Origin: Rhodoferax sp. | GTDB lineage: Bacteria; Pseudomonadota; Gammaproteobacteria; Burkholderiales; Burkholderiaceae | Direction of reading: 5' to 3' | Assembly: GCA_020048295.1 (NCBI GenBank) | Contig: JAIFMT010000059.1 | Location: 1 to 7,413 of the forward strand | DNA length: 7,413 nucleotides | In this document: one piece after another, positions 1-5,497 of the stretch | Layout of the letters: every line of letters begins with the position of its first letter | How positions within the stretch are numbered: the first letter of the stretch is position 1 | Translations under genes and position numbers: made by a program | The notes under the pieces: generated by a model | What the model was told of the DNA's origin: nothing | The model's database searches: none | Seen by the model: the letters and a program-made list of their open reading frames with translations, nothing else

Positions 1-315
1 GCCCGGGTACAGCTCGGCCAGCGTGCCAAAGGCTTCGGCCACTACCAGCGGCGCATGGTTGGGCAGCATGATGCCGCCCGAGCCCACCCGCATGCGCTGC
101 GTGCCGCCAGCAATGTACCCGACCAGCACCGCGGTGGCCGAACTGGCAATGCCCGCCATGTTGTGATGTTCGGCCAGCCAATAGCGGGTAAAACCCAGCG
201 ACTCGACATGTTGCGCGGTGCGCAGCGCAATCGCCAGCGCCTCGGCCACCGTGCCGCCTTCGCGCACGGCCACCAGGTCCAACATGGACAGTCGGGGGAT
301 TTTCGGGATCGTCAT
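1..315 (-). CDS. LLM class flavin-dependent oxidoreductase (luciferase-like), N-terminal part, truncated by window edge
   Basis: This is the first 105 codons of a luciferase-like monooxygenase family protein; the frame is open to base 1, so the C-terminal two thirds lie outside the window. Residues 46-52 (WLAEHHN) and 76-87 ([12 protein letters not shown]), followed by [18 protein letters not shown] to the edge, are the hallmark blocks of the single-chain, flavin-using group often annotated as alkanal monooxygenase-like or MsnO8/YhbW-like. The strands visible belong to the start of the TIM barrel; the AEHH segment lies near the flavin pocket in this family. The ATG at 315-313 is preceded only by a weak GAAG, so initiation may be inefficient or partly coupled. 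The gene is 103 bp downstream of the dienelactone hydrolase gene on the same strand, with a dispersed repeat in the gap. Substrate cannot be predicted. The family call is firm, the function unknown. Confidence 0.88.
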   Translation of the reverse strand, partial: MTIPKIPRLSMLDLVAVREGGTVAEALAIALRTAQHVESLGFTRYWLAEHHNMAGIASSATAVLVGYIAGGTQRMRVGSGGIMLPNHAPLVVAEAFGTLAELYPG

Positions 316-344
316 GGTGCTTCAGTCATGCAGATAAAAATGAC

Positions 345-378
345 CTGCAGCCCTTTTCTTTGTTGTGTTGGTAGCTAT
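345..378 (-). repeat. Dispersed repeat, copy A (ATAGC-N20-GGGC element)
   Basis: On the minus strand this reads ATAGCT, 19 bases, then GGGCTGCAG. The same spacing recurs at 1220-1253, 3113-3146 and 3818-3846. It sits in the 103-bp gap between the dienelactone hydrolase stop (419) and the flavin oxidoreductase start (315). It is the copy whose left stem arm is most decayed (CTACCAAC), so it would fold poorly. No other feature is seen in the gap. Confidence 0.6.
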
Positions 379-418
379 TGAATCTGCAATATTGAGGGCG
401 GCAGACTGGCGCACCCGG

Positions 419-1111
419 TCAACCCAGATGGCGACCAAAAAAGCGCAGGCAGCGGTCCCAGGCTTGCTGTGCCCACACCGGGTCGTACTGGGTGGCGGGC
501 AGGCGGCCCGGGCCCACCGCAGTTTCGTTGGCAAAGGCGTGGTAGGCCAGGTAGCGGTGAAAGTCAAATGCCACGCCGGCACCGCGCAATTTGTCTTCCA
601 GCGCGTCAATCGTCTCGATCTTGAAAAACTCGTCTTGCGTGCCCCAGTGCGCTTGCAGCGGCACCTTGATCTGGCTGGCATCGATGTATTCCAGCGGCGG
701 GCAACCGTACCAGGCCACGCCGGCATCGGCTTCGGGTGTTTGCGTCAAGGCCAGCAGCGTCAGTGCGCCACCCATGCAAAAGCCGGTCACCCCCACTTTG
801 GGCGCACGGGTTTTCAGGAATTGCACCGCACCGCGAATGTCTTGCGCCGCAGCCTCGCCAAAGTTCAGCGCGTTCATCAGGTGGCTGGCTTCTTCGGCCT
901 CTAGGGTGGAGCTGCCACGGTACAGGTCAGGCACCAGCGCCTGGTAGCCAGCGGCAGCAAAGCGGTCTGCCACCTTGCGAATCTGCTCGTTGAGCCCCCA
1001 CCATTCCTGAATCACCACCACTGCGGGTGCGCCGTCAGCTTGTGCTGGCAAAGCCAGGTAGCCATTGATTGATTGCCCATCCGGGCGCTGGAAACTCACC
1101 ATTGATCCCAT
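419..1111 (-). CDS. Dienelactone hydrolase family protein (alpha/beta hydrolase)
   Basis: The 230-residue product is a full-length dienelactone hydrolase (DLH) family alpha/beta hydrolase, the usual size. Visible catalytic elements are Cys112 in the nucleophile elbow GFCMGG, Asp160 in GTQDEF and His191 in AYHAF, plus Glu36 in QEWWG, the residue that in Pseudomonas DLH activates the cysteine. Genuine DLH hydrolyses dienelactone to maleylacetate in chloroaromatic breakdown, but most family members have unknown ester or lactone substrates, and nothing in this neighbourhood suggests an aromatic pathway. It has no signal peptide, so it is probably cytoplasmic. The start is fixed by AAGGAG at 1119-1124, 7 nt before the ATG at 1111; a second ATG three codons later is less well placed. 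It follows flhC by 155 bp and is probably expressed separately. No resemblance in function to its neighbours is seen. Confidence 0.93.
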   Translation of the reverse strand: MGSMVSFQRPDGQSINGYLALPAQADGAPAVVVIQEWWGLNEQIRKVADRFAAAGYQALVPDLYRGSSTLEAEEASHLMNALNFGEAAAQDIRGAVQFLKTRAPKVGVTGFCMGGALTLLALTQTPEADAGVAWYGCPPLEYIDASQIKVPLQAHWGTQDEFFKIETIDALEDKLRGAGVAFDFHRYLAYHAFANETAVGPGRLPATQYDPVWAQQAWDRCLRFFGRHLG

Positions 1112-1200
1112 GACTGCTCTCCTTGAGGGTTGTTGCCGGCAGTCATGTTACCAAGGCGATGCCAAAGCGCAAACCGACGCGGCTTCGCAAGGCCAGCGAT

Positions 1201-1253
1201 GAATTTATAAGAAATCAGTCTGTAGCCCTTTGGCAGTATGTGCTAACAGCTAT
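1201..1253 (-). repeat. Dispersed repeat, copy B (53 bp, hairpin-forming)
   Basis: This is the best preserved intergenic copy. On the minus strand it starts ATAGCTGTTAGC, carries AAAGGGCTACAG at the fixed distance and ends AATTC, the same 53-bp span as copy C at 3094-3146. CTG(T)TAGC can pair with GCTACAG, giving a 7-bp stem with a one-base bulge. It starts 13 bp beyond the flhC stop codon (1267), between flhC and the dienelactone hydrolase gene. The left end also contains TATAAA (1209-1204 on the minus strand), which could serve as a -10 element for the hydrolase gene, but no convincing -35 is seen. Confidence 0.68.
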
Positions 1254-1266
1254 AAAAACAATTGTC

Positions 1267-1812
1267 TTAGTGCAGCAGAATGCTGCCCGCTGCCGCGCCC
1301 TTGCCAGCGCGTGCCGGCGGCGTGCACAGGCCGCATTCAAAGTGGCGGGCGTTTTCGTAGGGTTCGGTCACAAAATGGCCGCCGCACTTGCTGCACCGGG
1401 TCATGTGCAGCATGTTGGCATCCATGAACTTCACCAGCCGCCAGGCGCGGGTAATGCTCAGCAGCGGCTCGACTCCGCAGGCGGCGATTTGCTCGCTGTA
1501 CAGCTTGTAGGCCTTCATCACTGCGTCGATGTCGTCGAGCGCGCTGACCTTGCTCAGGTATTCATAGGTGTTCATGAACAGCGAGGCGTGGATGTTGGGC
1601 TGCCAGGTCAGAAACCAGTCGGTGGAAAACGGCAGCTGCCCTTTGGACGGCGACTTGCCAGCAACCTCTTTGTACAGCCGCAGCAGCCGCTCGTAAGACA
1701 GGTCGGTTTCGCTTTCCAGCACTTGCAGGCGCGCACCAAGCTGGATCAGCGCCACGGCGCGTTCAACTTGCCGGGAATCATTCAGGACGCTTTTGGTGGA
1801 GGGGGTGGCCAT
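1267..1812 (-). CDS. flhC: Flagellar transcriptional regulator FlhC
   Basis: FlhC is the zinc-binding subunit of the FlhD4C2 master activator, which switches on class 2 flagellar promoters with sigma-70. The 181-residue sequence matches E. coli FlhC over its length: LGARLQVLESETDLSYERL (about 25-43), LPFSTDWFLTW (60-70), NIHASLFMN (73-81), TRAWRLVKFM (121-130). The four zinc-ligand cysteines are present as Cys140, Cys143, Cys160 and Cys163 in CSKCGG and CGLC. It is about 11 residues shorter than the E. coli protein, lacking part of the C-terminal tail. AAAGGA (1820-1825) lies 7 nt upstream of the ATG and overlaps the flhD stop codon, so translation is probably coupled to flhD; the gap is 11 nt. 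Odd context: no motAB or other motility gene follows. Instead comes a dispersed repeat and an unrelated hydrolase. Confidence 0.97.
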   Translation of the reverse strand: MATPSTKSVLNDSRQVERAVALIQLGARLQVLESETDLSYERLLRLYKEVAGKSPSKGQLPFSTDWFLTWQPNIHASLFMNTYEYLSKVSALDDIDAVMKAYKLYSEQIAACGVEPLLSITRAWRLVKFMDANMLHMTRCSKCGGHFVTEPYENARHFECGLCTPPARAGKGAAAGSILLH

Positions 1813-1823
1813 GATGATTTCCT

Positions 1824-2150
1824 TTAGGCGAGGGTGGCAAAACGTTGGCTGAACTGCGGGCCGGTGCGCAGCGGGGCGCTGTCAGGCACATCGCTGCGTG
1901 GGGTGGTGTGGCTGGTGAGCAGACCCCACACCATCTCGTCATCCACCCGCATGCGGCACAGCAGCACCGGGCTGCTGGCAATGTTGAGCATTTGCGCCGC
2001 TGACAGCCGGGCAATCAGCTCGGCAGACTCCTGGCCAATGCCAAATCGGGCCAGCGCTTGCTGGGGGTCGCGGCGAATGGCGTTTTGCGCCAGCATCAGA
2101 AAACTCAGATTGGCATCGCGGATGTCGTTGCTGATTTGGTCGTTGCGCAT
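1824..2150 (-). CDS. flhD: Flagellar transcriptional regulator FlhD
   Basis: FlhD is the partner of FlhC in the flagellar master regulator complex. The 108-residue product aligns without gaps to the first 70 residues of E. coli FlhD: DANLSFLMLAQ (12-22), ALARFGIGQE (32-41), LSAAQMLNIA (49-58). Cys65 sits at the same position as the E. coli residue that forms the inter-subunit disulfide. The rest diverges, which is normal between beta- and gammaproteobacteria. The reading frame is open upstream to 2306, but AGGAG at 2157-2161, 6 nt before the ATG at 2150, and the homology start both favour this shorter form. It lies 11 nt upstream of flhC, and a 177-bp region rich in inverted repeats lies upstream. 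Confidence in identity is high. Confidence 0.96.
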   Translation of the reverse strand: MRNDQISNDIRDANLSFLMLAQNAIRRDPQQALARFGIGQESAELIARLSAAQMLNIASSPVLLCRMRVDDEMVWGLLTSHTTPRSDVPDSAPLRTGPQFSQRFATLA

Positions 2151-2156
2151 GCTGGG

Positions 2157-2161
2157 CTCCT
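2157..2161 (-). promoter_or_regulatory. Ribosome binding site that decides the flhD start
   Basis: AGGAG on the minus strand, 6 nt before the ATG at 2150. It supports the 108-residue FlhD over a 160-residue reading that would start at 2306 and has no homology in its first 52 residues. Confidence 0.8.
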
Positions 2162-2170
2162 GGGGTGATT

Positions 2171-2206
2171 CGGTGAATTGGGGGGTGATTACCGGCCAAT
2201 TCGCCG
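2171..2206 (-). promoter_or_regulatory. Inverted repeat in the flhD leader (11-bp arms, 14-nt loop)
   Basis: Arms are at 2171-2181 and 2196-2206, complementary at 10 of 11 positions. In an flhDC transcript this would form a hairpin ending about 10 nt before the AGGAG site; as DNA it could be a dimeric operator. The single mismatch would be A-C in the flhDC mRNA and G-U on the other strand. The loop and left arm also carry three AATCACC-like words (minus strand; plus strand 2164-2170, 2172-2179, 2184-2190). Function is inferred only from position. Confidence 0.5.
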
Positions 2207-2254
2207 CTTCAACCCCATGGCCCGAATTTTGGAAGCGTTGCGCAAGAACTTGAA

Positions 2255-2287
2255 TCAGCGTTTGGCTGCACCGCGTGTCAGCGTTTG
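2255..2287 (-). repeat. Direct repeat of a 10-bp word upstream of flhDC
   Basis: CAAACGCTGA (minus strand) occurs at 2255-2264 and again at 2278-2287, 23 bp apart, close to two helical turns. The second copy is also the inner part of one arm of the inverted repeat at 2276-2315, so three related half-sites are arrayed here. This looks like a multi-site operator, but no known regulator motif is recognised. Confidence 0.45.
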
Positions 2288-2315
2288 CTGCCGCCTTGTA
2301 GGGCAAATGCTGACA
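2276..2315. promoter_or_regulatory. Long inverted repeat between the amidase gene and flhD (13-bp arms, 14-nt loop)
   Basis: Arms TGTCAGCGTTTGC (2276-2288) and GCAAATGCTGACA (2303-2315) are complementary at 12 of 13 positions. It begins 12 bp past the amidase stop codon and about 125 bp before the flhD ATG. No run of T follows on either strand, so a standard intrinsic terminator is not supported. It may be an mRNA 3'-end hairpin for the amidase transcript or an operator for flhDC. Confidence 0.5.
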
Positions 2316-2327
2316 AGGGCGACCCGC

Positions 2328-3752
2328 TCAGGTACTGCGGCTGCGTGCCTGGGGTGGGTTGAGGGAGAAATAGCGTTCGATGCCGCGCATCAGGGCATCG
2401 GCGAGCTTTTCCTGGTAGTCGTCGCTGTTGAGGCGCGCCTCTTCTTCGGGGTTGCTGATGAAGGCGGCTTCGACCAGCACGCTGGGTATGTCGGGGGCCT
2501 TGAGCACGGCAAACGAGGCCTGTTCCACACGGGCCTTGTGCAGCTTGCCCACGCGTTTGATCTCGCCGAGCATGGCACCACCGAGCTTCAAGCTGTCCTT
2601 GATCTGCGCGGTGGTGCTCATGTCGAGCAGGGCGCGGGTCACCTGCACATCTTTGGCTTTGACGTTCAGGCCGCCAATCAGGTCAGCCTTGTTTTCCTTG
2701 GCAGCCATCCAGCGCGCTGCGGTGCTGGAGGCACCGCCCTGGCTCAGCGCAAACACGCTGGCACCCTGCGGATGAGGGGTAAAAAAGGCATCGGCGTGCA
2801 GACTGATGAACAGATCGGCCTGCACCCGCCGCGCTTTTTCTACCCGGGTGTGCAGCGGCACAAAAAAATCTGCGTCGCGCGTCAGAAAAGCACGCATCGG
2901 GTTGCCGTTGACCGAGGCCGCATTGATCCGCGCGCGCAGCCGGTGGGCCAGGCGCAGCACGACCGTTTTTTCATAAGTGCCAGCGGGACCGATGGCGCCG
3001 GGATCTTCGCCGCCGTGGCCGGGGTCGAGCGCGATGATGATCAGCCGGTCGGTTGCCGCAGGCGGCGTGGCGGTCATGCTGGGTGACTGCGGTGAATTGA
3101 TGCTTTTCTGGGCTGTAGCCCTTTCTGGCGTTGCGCTATCAGCTATATTAACAGTAGCTGTCTGGGGTGGGCTGGCGGCTGGCTGGGCTGGGGCAGCGGC
3201 ACTGGCAGGGCTGGCTTTTTCAGCTTTTTGTGCAATCAGCTCGCCCAGCGGGTCGGCGCTTGGCGCTGCATGGGCACTGGCGGGCGGGTGGGTGGCCTCT
3301 TTCAGCCGCTCGGCAATCAGCGTCGCCAGCGGGTCGGCTGCCACGGCGGGGTACAGGTCAAACACCAGCCGGTGCCGGTAGGCGGCCACCGGTGGCAGCG
3401 TGAACACTTGCGGTGCCACCGGTTGTTTCAGGTCCACCACCAGCCGCACGATGCCCGGACCAAACTGGCCGACGCGGATGCCGTTGATGGTGGGGTCGGT
3501 CGGGCCCACCTTGGCCACCAGCTCTTTGAGCGCCGGGTTGAGCGCAATGCCACGCACGTCCACCGCCAACCGTGGCGGGTTGGGCACAAAGTTTTGTGTA
3601 AAGGTCAGTTGCGCGTCCGACTCGATGGTGACACGTGAATAGTCTTGTGCCGGCCACACCCGCACTGCCACAATGCTGGCCCCGCGTGCCAGCTGCTGGG
3701 TGCCCAGCAGCAGCACGATGGCACCGCTTTGCACAAAATTGCGGCGTTTCAT
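2328..3752 (-). CDS. amiC: N-acetylmuramoyl-L-alanine amidase, AmiC type (AMIN + Amidase_3)
   Basis: This periplasmic zinc amidase removes the stem peptide from N-acetylmuramic acid, chiefly to split septal peptidoglycan in cell separation. The 474 residues show a twin-arginine-like signal (KRRNFV at 2-7, hydrophobic 10-23, likely cut after about Ala25), an AMIN domain (about 27-135), a low-complexity Ala/Pro linker (about 137-232) and an Amidase_3 domain (about 236-465). Zinc ligands are His246 (DPGHGG), Glu261 and His319 (SLHAD); catalytic Glu428 is in VEAAF. The insert around 350-403 corresponds to the regulatory helix of AmiA/B/C enzymes that waits for EnvC- or NlpD-like activators. There is no LysM domain, so AmiC-like rather than AmiB-like. 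The ATG overlaps the tsaE stop (ATGA), implying coupling. Odd: the linker holds a dispersed DNA repeat (residues 203-214) and an internal duplication (139-153 and 166-180). Confidence 0.95.
   Translation of the reverse strand: MKRRNFVQSGAIVLLLGTQQLARGASIVAVRVWPAQDYSRVTIESDAQLTFTQNFVPNPPRLAVDVRGIALNPALKELVAKVGPTDPTINGIRVGQFGPGIVRLVVDLKQPVAPQVFTLPPVAAYRHRLVFDLYPAVAADPLATLIAERLKEATHPPASAHAAPSADPLGELIAQKAEKASPASAAAPAQPAASPPQTATVNIADSATPERATAQKSINSPQSPSMTATPPAATDRLIIIALDPGHGGEDPGAIGPAGTYEKTVVLRLAHRLRARINAASVNGNPMRAFLTRDADFFVPLHTRVEKARRVQADLFISLHADAFFTPHPQGASVFALSQGGASSTAARWMAAKENKADLIGGLNVKAKDVQVTRALLDMSTTAQIKDSLKLGGAMLGEIKRVGKLHKARVEQASFAVLKAPDIPSVLVEAAFISNPEEEARLNSDDYQEKLADALMRGIERYFSLNPPQARSRST
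3094..3146 (-). repeat. Dispersed repeat, copy C, in frame inside the amidase linker
   Basis: Minus strand ATAGCTGATAGC, then AAAGGGCTACAG at the fixed distance and AATTC at the end, matching copy B at about 25 of 34 core positions and with the same 53-bp span. CTG(A)TAGC and GCTACAG form a 7-bp stem with a one-base bulge at the same place as in copy B. It is translated as part of the amidase linker, core residues 203-214 (IADSATPERATA). Confidence 0.62.
3232..3338 (-). repeat. Internal 81-bp-period duplication in the amidase linker
   Basis: Near-identical DNA occurs at 3232-3257 and 3313-3338 (GCAATCAGC, then CGGGTCGGC on the plus strand), exactly 81 bp apart. It encodes ADPLATLIAERLKEA (139-153) and ADPLGELIAQKAEKA (166-180), period 27 residues. 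The copies are probably short amphipathic helices separated by Ala/Pro-rich spacer. Confidence 0.7.
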
Positions 3753-4330
3753 GGCGCCACCCCGCTGCTGGCGCTGGCCAGATTGCTTTCAGAATTTACA
3801 AGACGATTGGCACTCGGGCCCACGTCCATTAATGGGTTACTGCTATGAATAGCGGAAAGTAGCGTGAGCCCGACGGGCGTTTGCGCCGTCAACGTGACGT
3901 GGCGCGCCGCCTCGTCGATCAGCGTCAGCTGCAGCACCAGATCAGCCAGCGGCAACTGACCCGCAGCCTTGTCGGGCCACTCGGCGAGTTTCAGCCCCGG
4001 GCTGGCAAAGATGTCACGAAAACCGGCATCCTCCCACTCGCGCGGGTCATTGAAACGGTAAAAGTCAAAGTGCCACGCCGACCAGCCGGGCAATTCGTAG
4101 GGCTCCACCACCGCATAGGTCGGGCTTTTGATGCGCCCTGGCACCCCCAGGGCGCGCAGCAGGTGGCGCACCAGCGTGGTTTTGCCGGCACCCAGATCAC
4201 CGCGCAGCGCAATAAACGCCTGGCGCAGTGCGGGGCAGGCCGCCAGTGCTGTGGCAAGCTGCTGTGTCGCTGCTTCGTTAGGCCAGACAGCGGTTTTTAC
4301 AATGGGCAGGTGAACAGTTTCAGCACACAT
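3749..4330 (-). CDS. tsaE: tRNA threonylcarbamoyladenosine biosynthesis ATPase TsaE, with C-terminal extension
   Basis: TsaE (YjeE) is the ATPase that works with TsaB and TsaD to make t6A37 on ANN-decoding tRNAs. With the ATG at 4330 it is 193 residues. Walker A is GDLGAGKTT (44-52); further family blocks are KSPTYAVVEPYE (68-79), HFDFYR (87-92) and AEWPDKA (116-122). Family members are usually about 150-160 residues; the excess is a tail from about 157 to 193, of low conservation, that contains dispersed-repeat copy D. A longer reading from TTG at 4393 is possible but unlikely, since no homology supports it. There is no clear ribosome binding site before the ATG. The stop overlaps the amidase ATG by 4 nt. 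Its 5' end overlaps the divergent queG by 21 bp as called here. The tsaE-amidase pairing is widely conserved in proteobacteria. Confidence 0.94.
   Translation of the reverse strand: MCAETVHLPIVKTAVWPNEAATQQLATALAACPALRQAFIALRGDLGAGKTTLVRHLLRALGVPGRIKSPTYAVVEPYELPGWSAWHFDFYRFNDPREWEDAGFRDIFASPGLKLAEWPDKAAGQLPLADLVLQLTLIDEAARHVTLTAQTPVGLTLLSAIHSSNPLMDVGPSANRLVNSESNLASASSGVAP
3792..3846 (-). repeat. Probable dispersed repeat, degenerate copy D, in the tsaE 3' end
   Basis: Minus strand ATAGC (3846-3842), exactly 20 bases, then GGGC (3821-3818), the spacing of copies A-C. It then ends in TGTAAATTC where copy B has TATAAATTC, two bases further out. Interior identity is low, so this copy is tentative. 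It would encode TsaE residues of about 162-180 in the extra C-terminal tail. Confidence 0.4.
4298..4303 (+). promoter_or_regulatory. Possible -10 element for queG
   Basis: TACAAT matches the sigma-70 -10 consensus at five of six positions and ends 6 bp before the GTG called as the queG start. The -35 at 17-18 bp spacing (around 4274-4280) is poor. If used, transcription would begin at about 4310, giving a leaderless queG mRNA. Confidence 0.25.
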
Positions 4331-5407
4331 AAGGATGGCGGTGAATGGGTCTCCAGAATACAGGACTGGGGGCAGGCGTTGGGATTTTCCCAAATCGGCA
4401 TCGCCGGGGTGGATCTGGCCAGCGCAGAGCCCGGATTATCCGCATGGCTGGCGCAGGGTTTTCACGGCGACATGGCGTACATGGCCGCGCACGGGCTCAA
4501 ACGCGCCCGGCCGGCCGAACTGCTGCCCGGCACCGTCAGCGTGATTACCGCGCGCATGGATTACTTGCCTGCCGGCACGCCAGACGACTGGCAGGCGGTT
4601 GAGCTGGCGCGGCTGCAGCGGCCATCGCAGGCCATCGTGTCGCTCTACGCCCGGGGCCGCGACTACCACAAGGTGCTGCGCAGCCGGCTGCAGCGCCTGA
4701 GCGAGCGCATTGCCACCGAGCTGACACCGCTGGGCGCACGCGTGTTTTGCGACTCGGCTCCGGTGCTCGAAGTCGAGCTGGCCAGCCGCAGCGGCCTGGG
4801 CTGGCGCGGCAAACACACGCTGCTGCTCAGCCGCGAGGCGGGCTCGATGTTTTTCCTGGGCGAGATTTTTGTCAATGTGGCGCTGCCGCCCAGCGCACCC
4901 CAGGCCAGCCACTGCGGCCGCTGCAGCGCCTGTATCGACGTGTGCCCGACGCAGGCCATCGTGTCCGCGTACCAGCTGGACGCGCGGCGTTGCATTTCGT
5001 ACCTGACCATTGAACACGCCGGGCCGATACCCGTGGCGCTGCGCCCATTGATGGGCAACCGCATCTATGGTTGTGACGATTGCCAGCTGATTTGCCCGTG
5101 GAACAAGTTTGCCCGGCGCAGCGCCTTGTCGGATTTTGCGCCGCGTGCCGGGCTGACCGACAGCCTTCTGGCCGACCTGTTTGGCTGGACCGAAGAAGAA
5201 TTCTTGCGCTTCAGCGAAGGCAGCCCGATCCGGCGCATTGGCCATGAGCGCTGGCTGCGCAACATCGCCGTGGCGCTGGGCAATGCCGTGCGCGTGACCC
5301 CGCCTGGCCCAATTCAGCAACCTTTGCTCGACGCTTTGCACAGCCGCGTAGCGCACCCCAGTGCGTTGGTGCGCGAGCACGTGCAATGGGCGTTGGCGCA
5401 AGCATGA
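4310..5407 (+). CDS. queG: Epoxyqueuosine reductase QueG
   Basis: QueG is the cobalamin and iron-sulfur enzyme that reduces epoxyqueuosine to queuosine at position 34 of GUN tRNAs, in the cytoplasm. From GTG 4310 it has 365 residues (E. coli 379). Visible: YARGRDYHKVL (113-123), CDSAP with the likely catalytic Asp148, GLGWRGKHTLLLSREAGS (162-179), and two 4Fe-4S motifs. Their cysteines are 202, 205, 208, 212 and 228, 255, 258, 262 (CGRCSACIDVCP and YGCDDCQLICPW). A HEAT-like C-terminal part includes IRRIGHERWLRNIAVALGN (307-325). The start is uncertain: homology requires one upstream of residue 17, and GTG 4310 is the only near in-frame standard start; it lacks a ribosome binding site. AAGGA at 4331-4335 fits no in-frame start codon. 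It is divergent from tsaE, as tRNA-modification neighbours. Confidence 0.95.
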   Translation: MNSFSTHKDGGEWVSRIQDWGQALGFSQIGIAGVDLASAEPGLSAWLAQGFHGDMAYMAAHGLKRARPAELLPGTVSVITARMDYLPAGTPDDWQAVELARLQRPSQAIVSLYARGRDYHKVLRSRLQRLSERIATELTPLGARVFCDSAPVLEVELASRSGLGWRGKHTLLLSREAGSMFFLGEIFVNVALPPSAPQASHCGRCSACIDVCPTQAIVSAYQLDARRCISYLTIEHAGPIPVALRPLMGNRIYGCDDCQLICPWNKFARRSALSDFAPRAGLTDSLLADLFGWTEEEFLRFSEGSPIRRIGHERWLRNIAVALGNAVRVTPPGPIQQPLLDALHSRVAHPSALVREHVQWALAQA

Positions 5408-5457
5408 GGGCAGGGCGCGCTGACTACAATTTGTCGGGCCAAAAGCCAAAGTCCAGA

Positions 5458-5478
5458 TGCCCGCGTCGTCGCCGGGCA
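5458..5478 (+). other. Small hairpin between queG and the epimerase gene
   Basis: TGCCCG (5458-5463) and CGGGCA (5473-5478) are perfectly complementary with a 9-nt loop. There is no following T run, so terminator function is not supported. The 90-bp gap (5408-5497) also has TACAAT at 5425-5430, a possible -10 element without a good -35 partner, suggesting the epimerase gene may have its own promoter. Confidence 0.35.
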
Positions 5479-5497
5479 CATTCAACCAGGAAACCCC

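Noticed and set aside
312..329. Five-codon upstream frame (MTEAP) ending in ATGA overlap with the flavin oxidoreductase start
   Set aside because: It has no ribosome binding site and is short enough to arise by chance; nothing shows that it is translated.
419..1111. Chloroaromatic degradation locus based on the dienelactone hydrolase
   Set aside because: No catechol dioxygenase, cycloisomerase of the muconate type or maleylacetate reductase is present; the nearby enolase-superfamily gene carries the dipeptide-epimerase DxD signature and is on the other strand over 4 kb away.
2151..2306. A 52-residue N-terminal extension of FlhD
   Set aside because: FlhD homology begins at the ATG at 2150, which has a well-spaced AGGAG; the extension covers the repeat-rich control region.
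2276..2315. Intrinsic terminator for the amidase transcript
   Set aside because: The stem is long, but neither strand has a T run after it and the loop is 14 nt.
2178..3086. A 302-residue plus-strand open frame antisense to the amidase gene and flhD leader
   Set aside because: The opposite strand encodes the amidase with all zinc and catalytic residues; the plus frame has no recognisable domain.
345..3846. CRISPR array
   Set aside because: The repeats are degenerate, hundreds to thousands of bases apart and partly inside genes, with no regular spacers or cas genes.
3881..4309. Upstream extension of the queG frame to a 508-residue protein
   Set aside because: The added 143 residues are antisense to tsaE and have no QueG homology; QueG proteins are about 350-380 residues.
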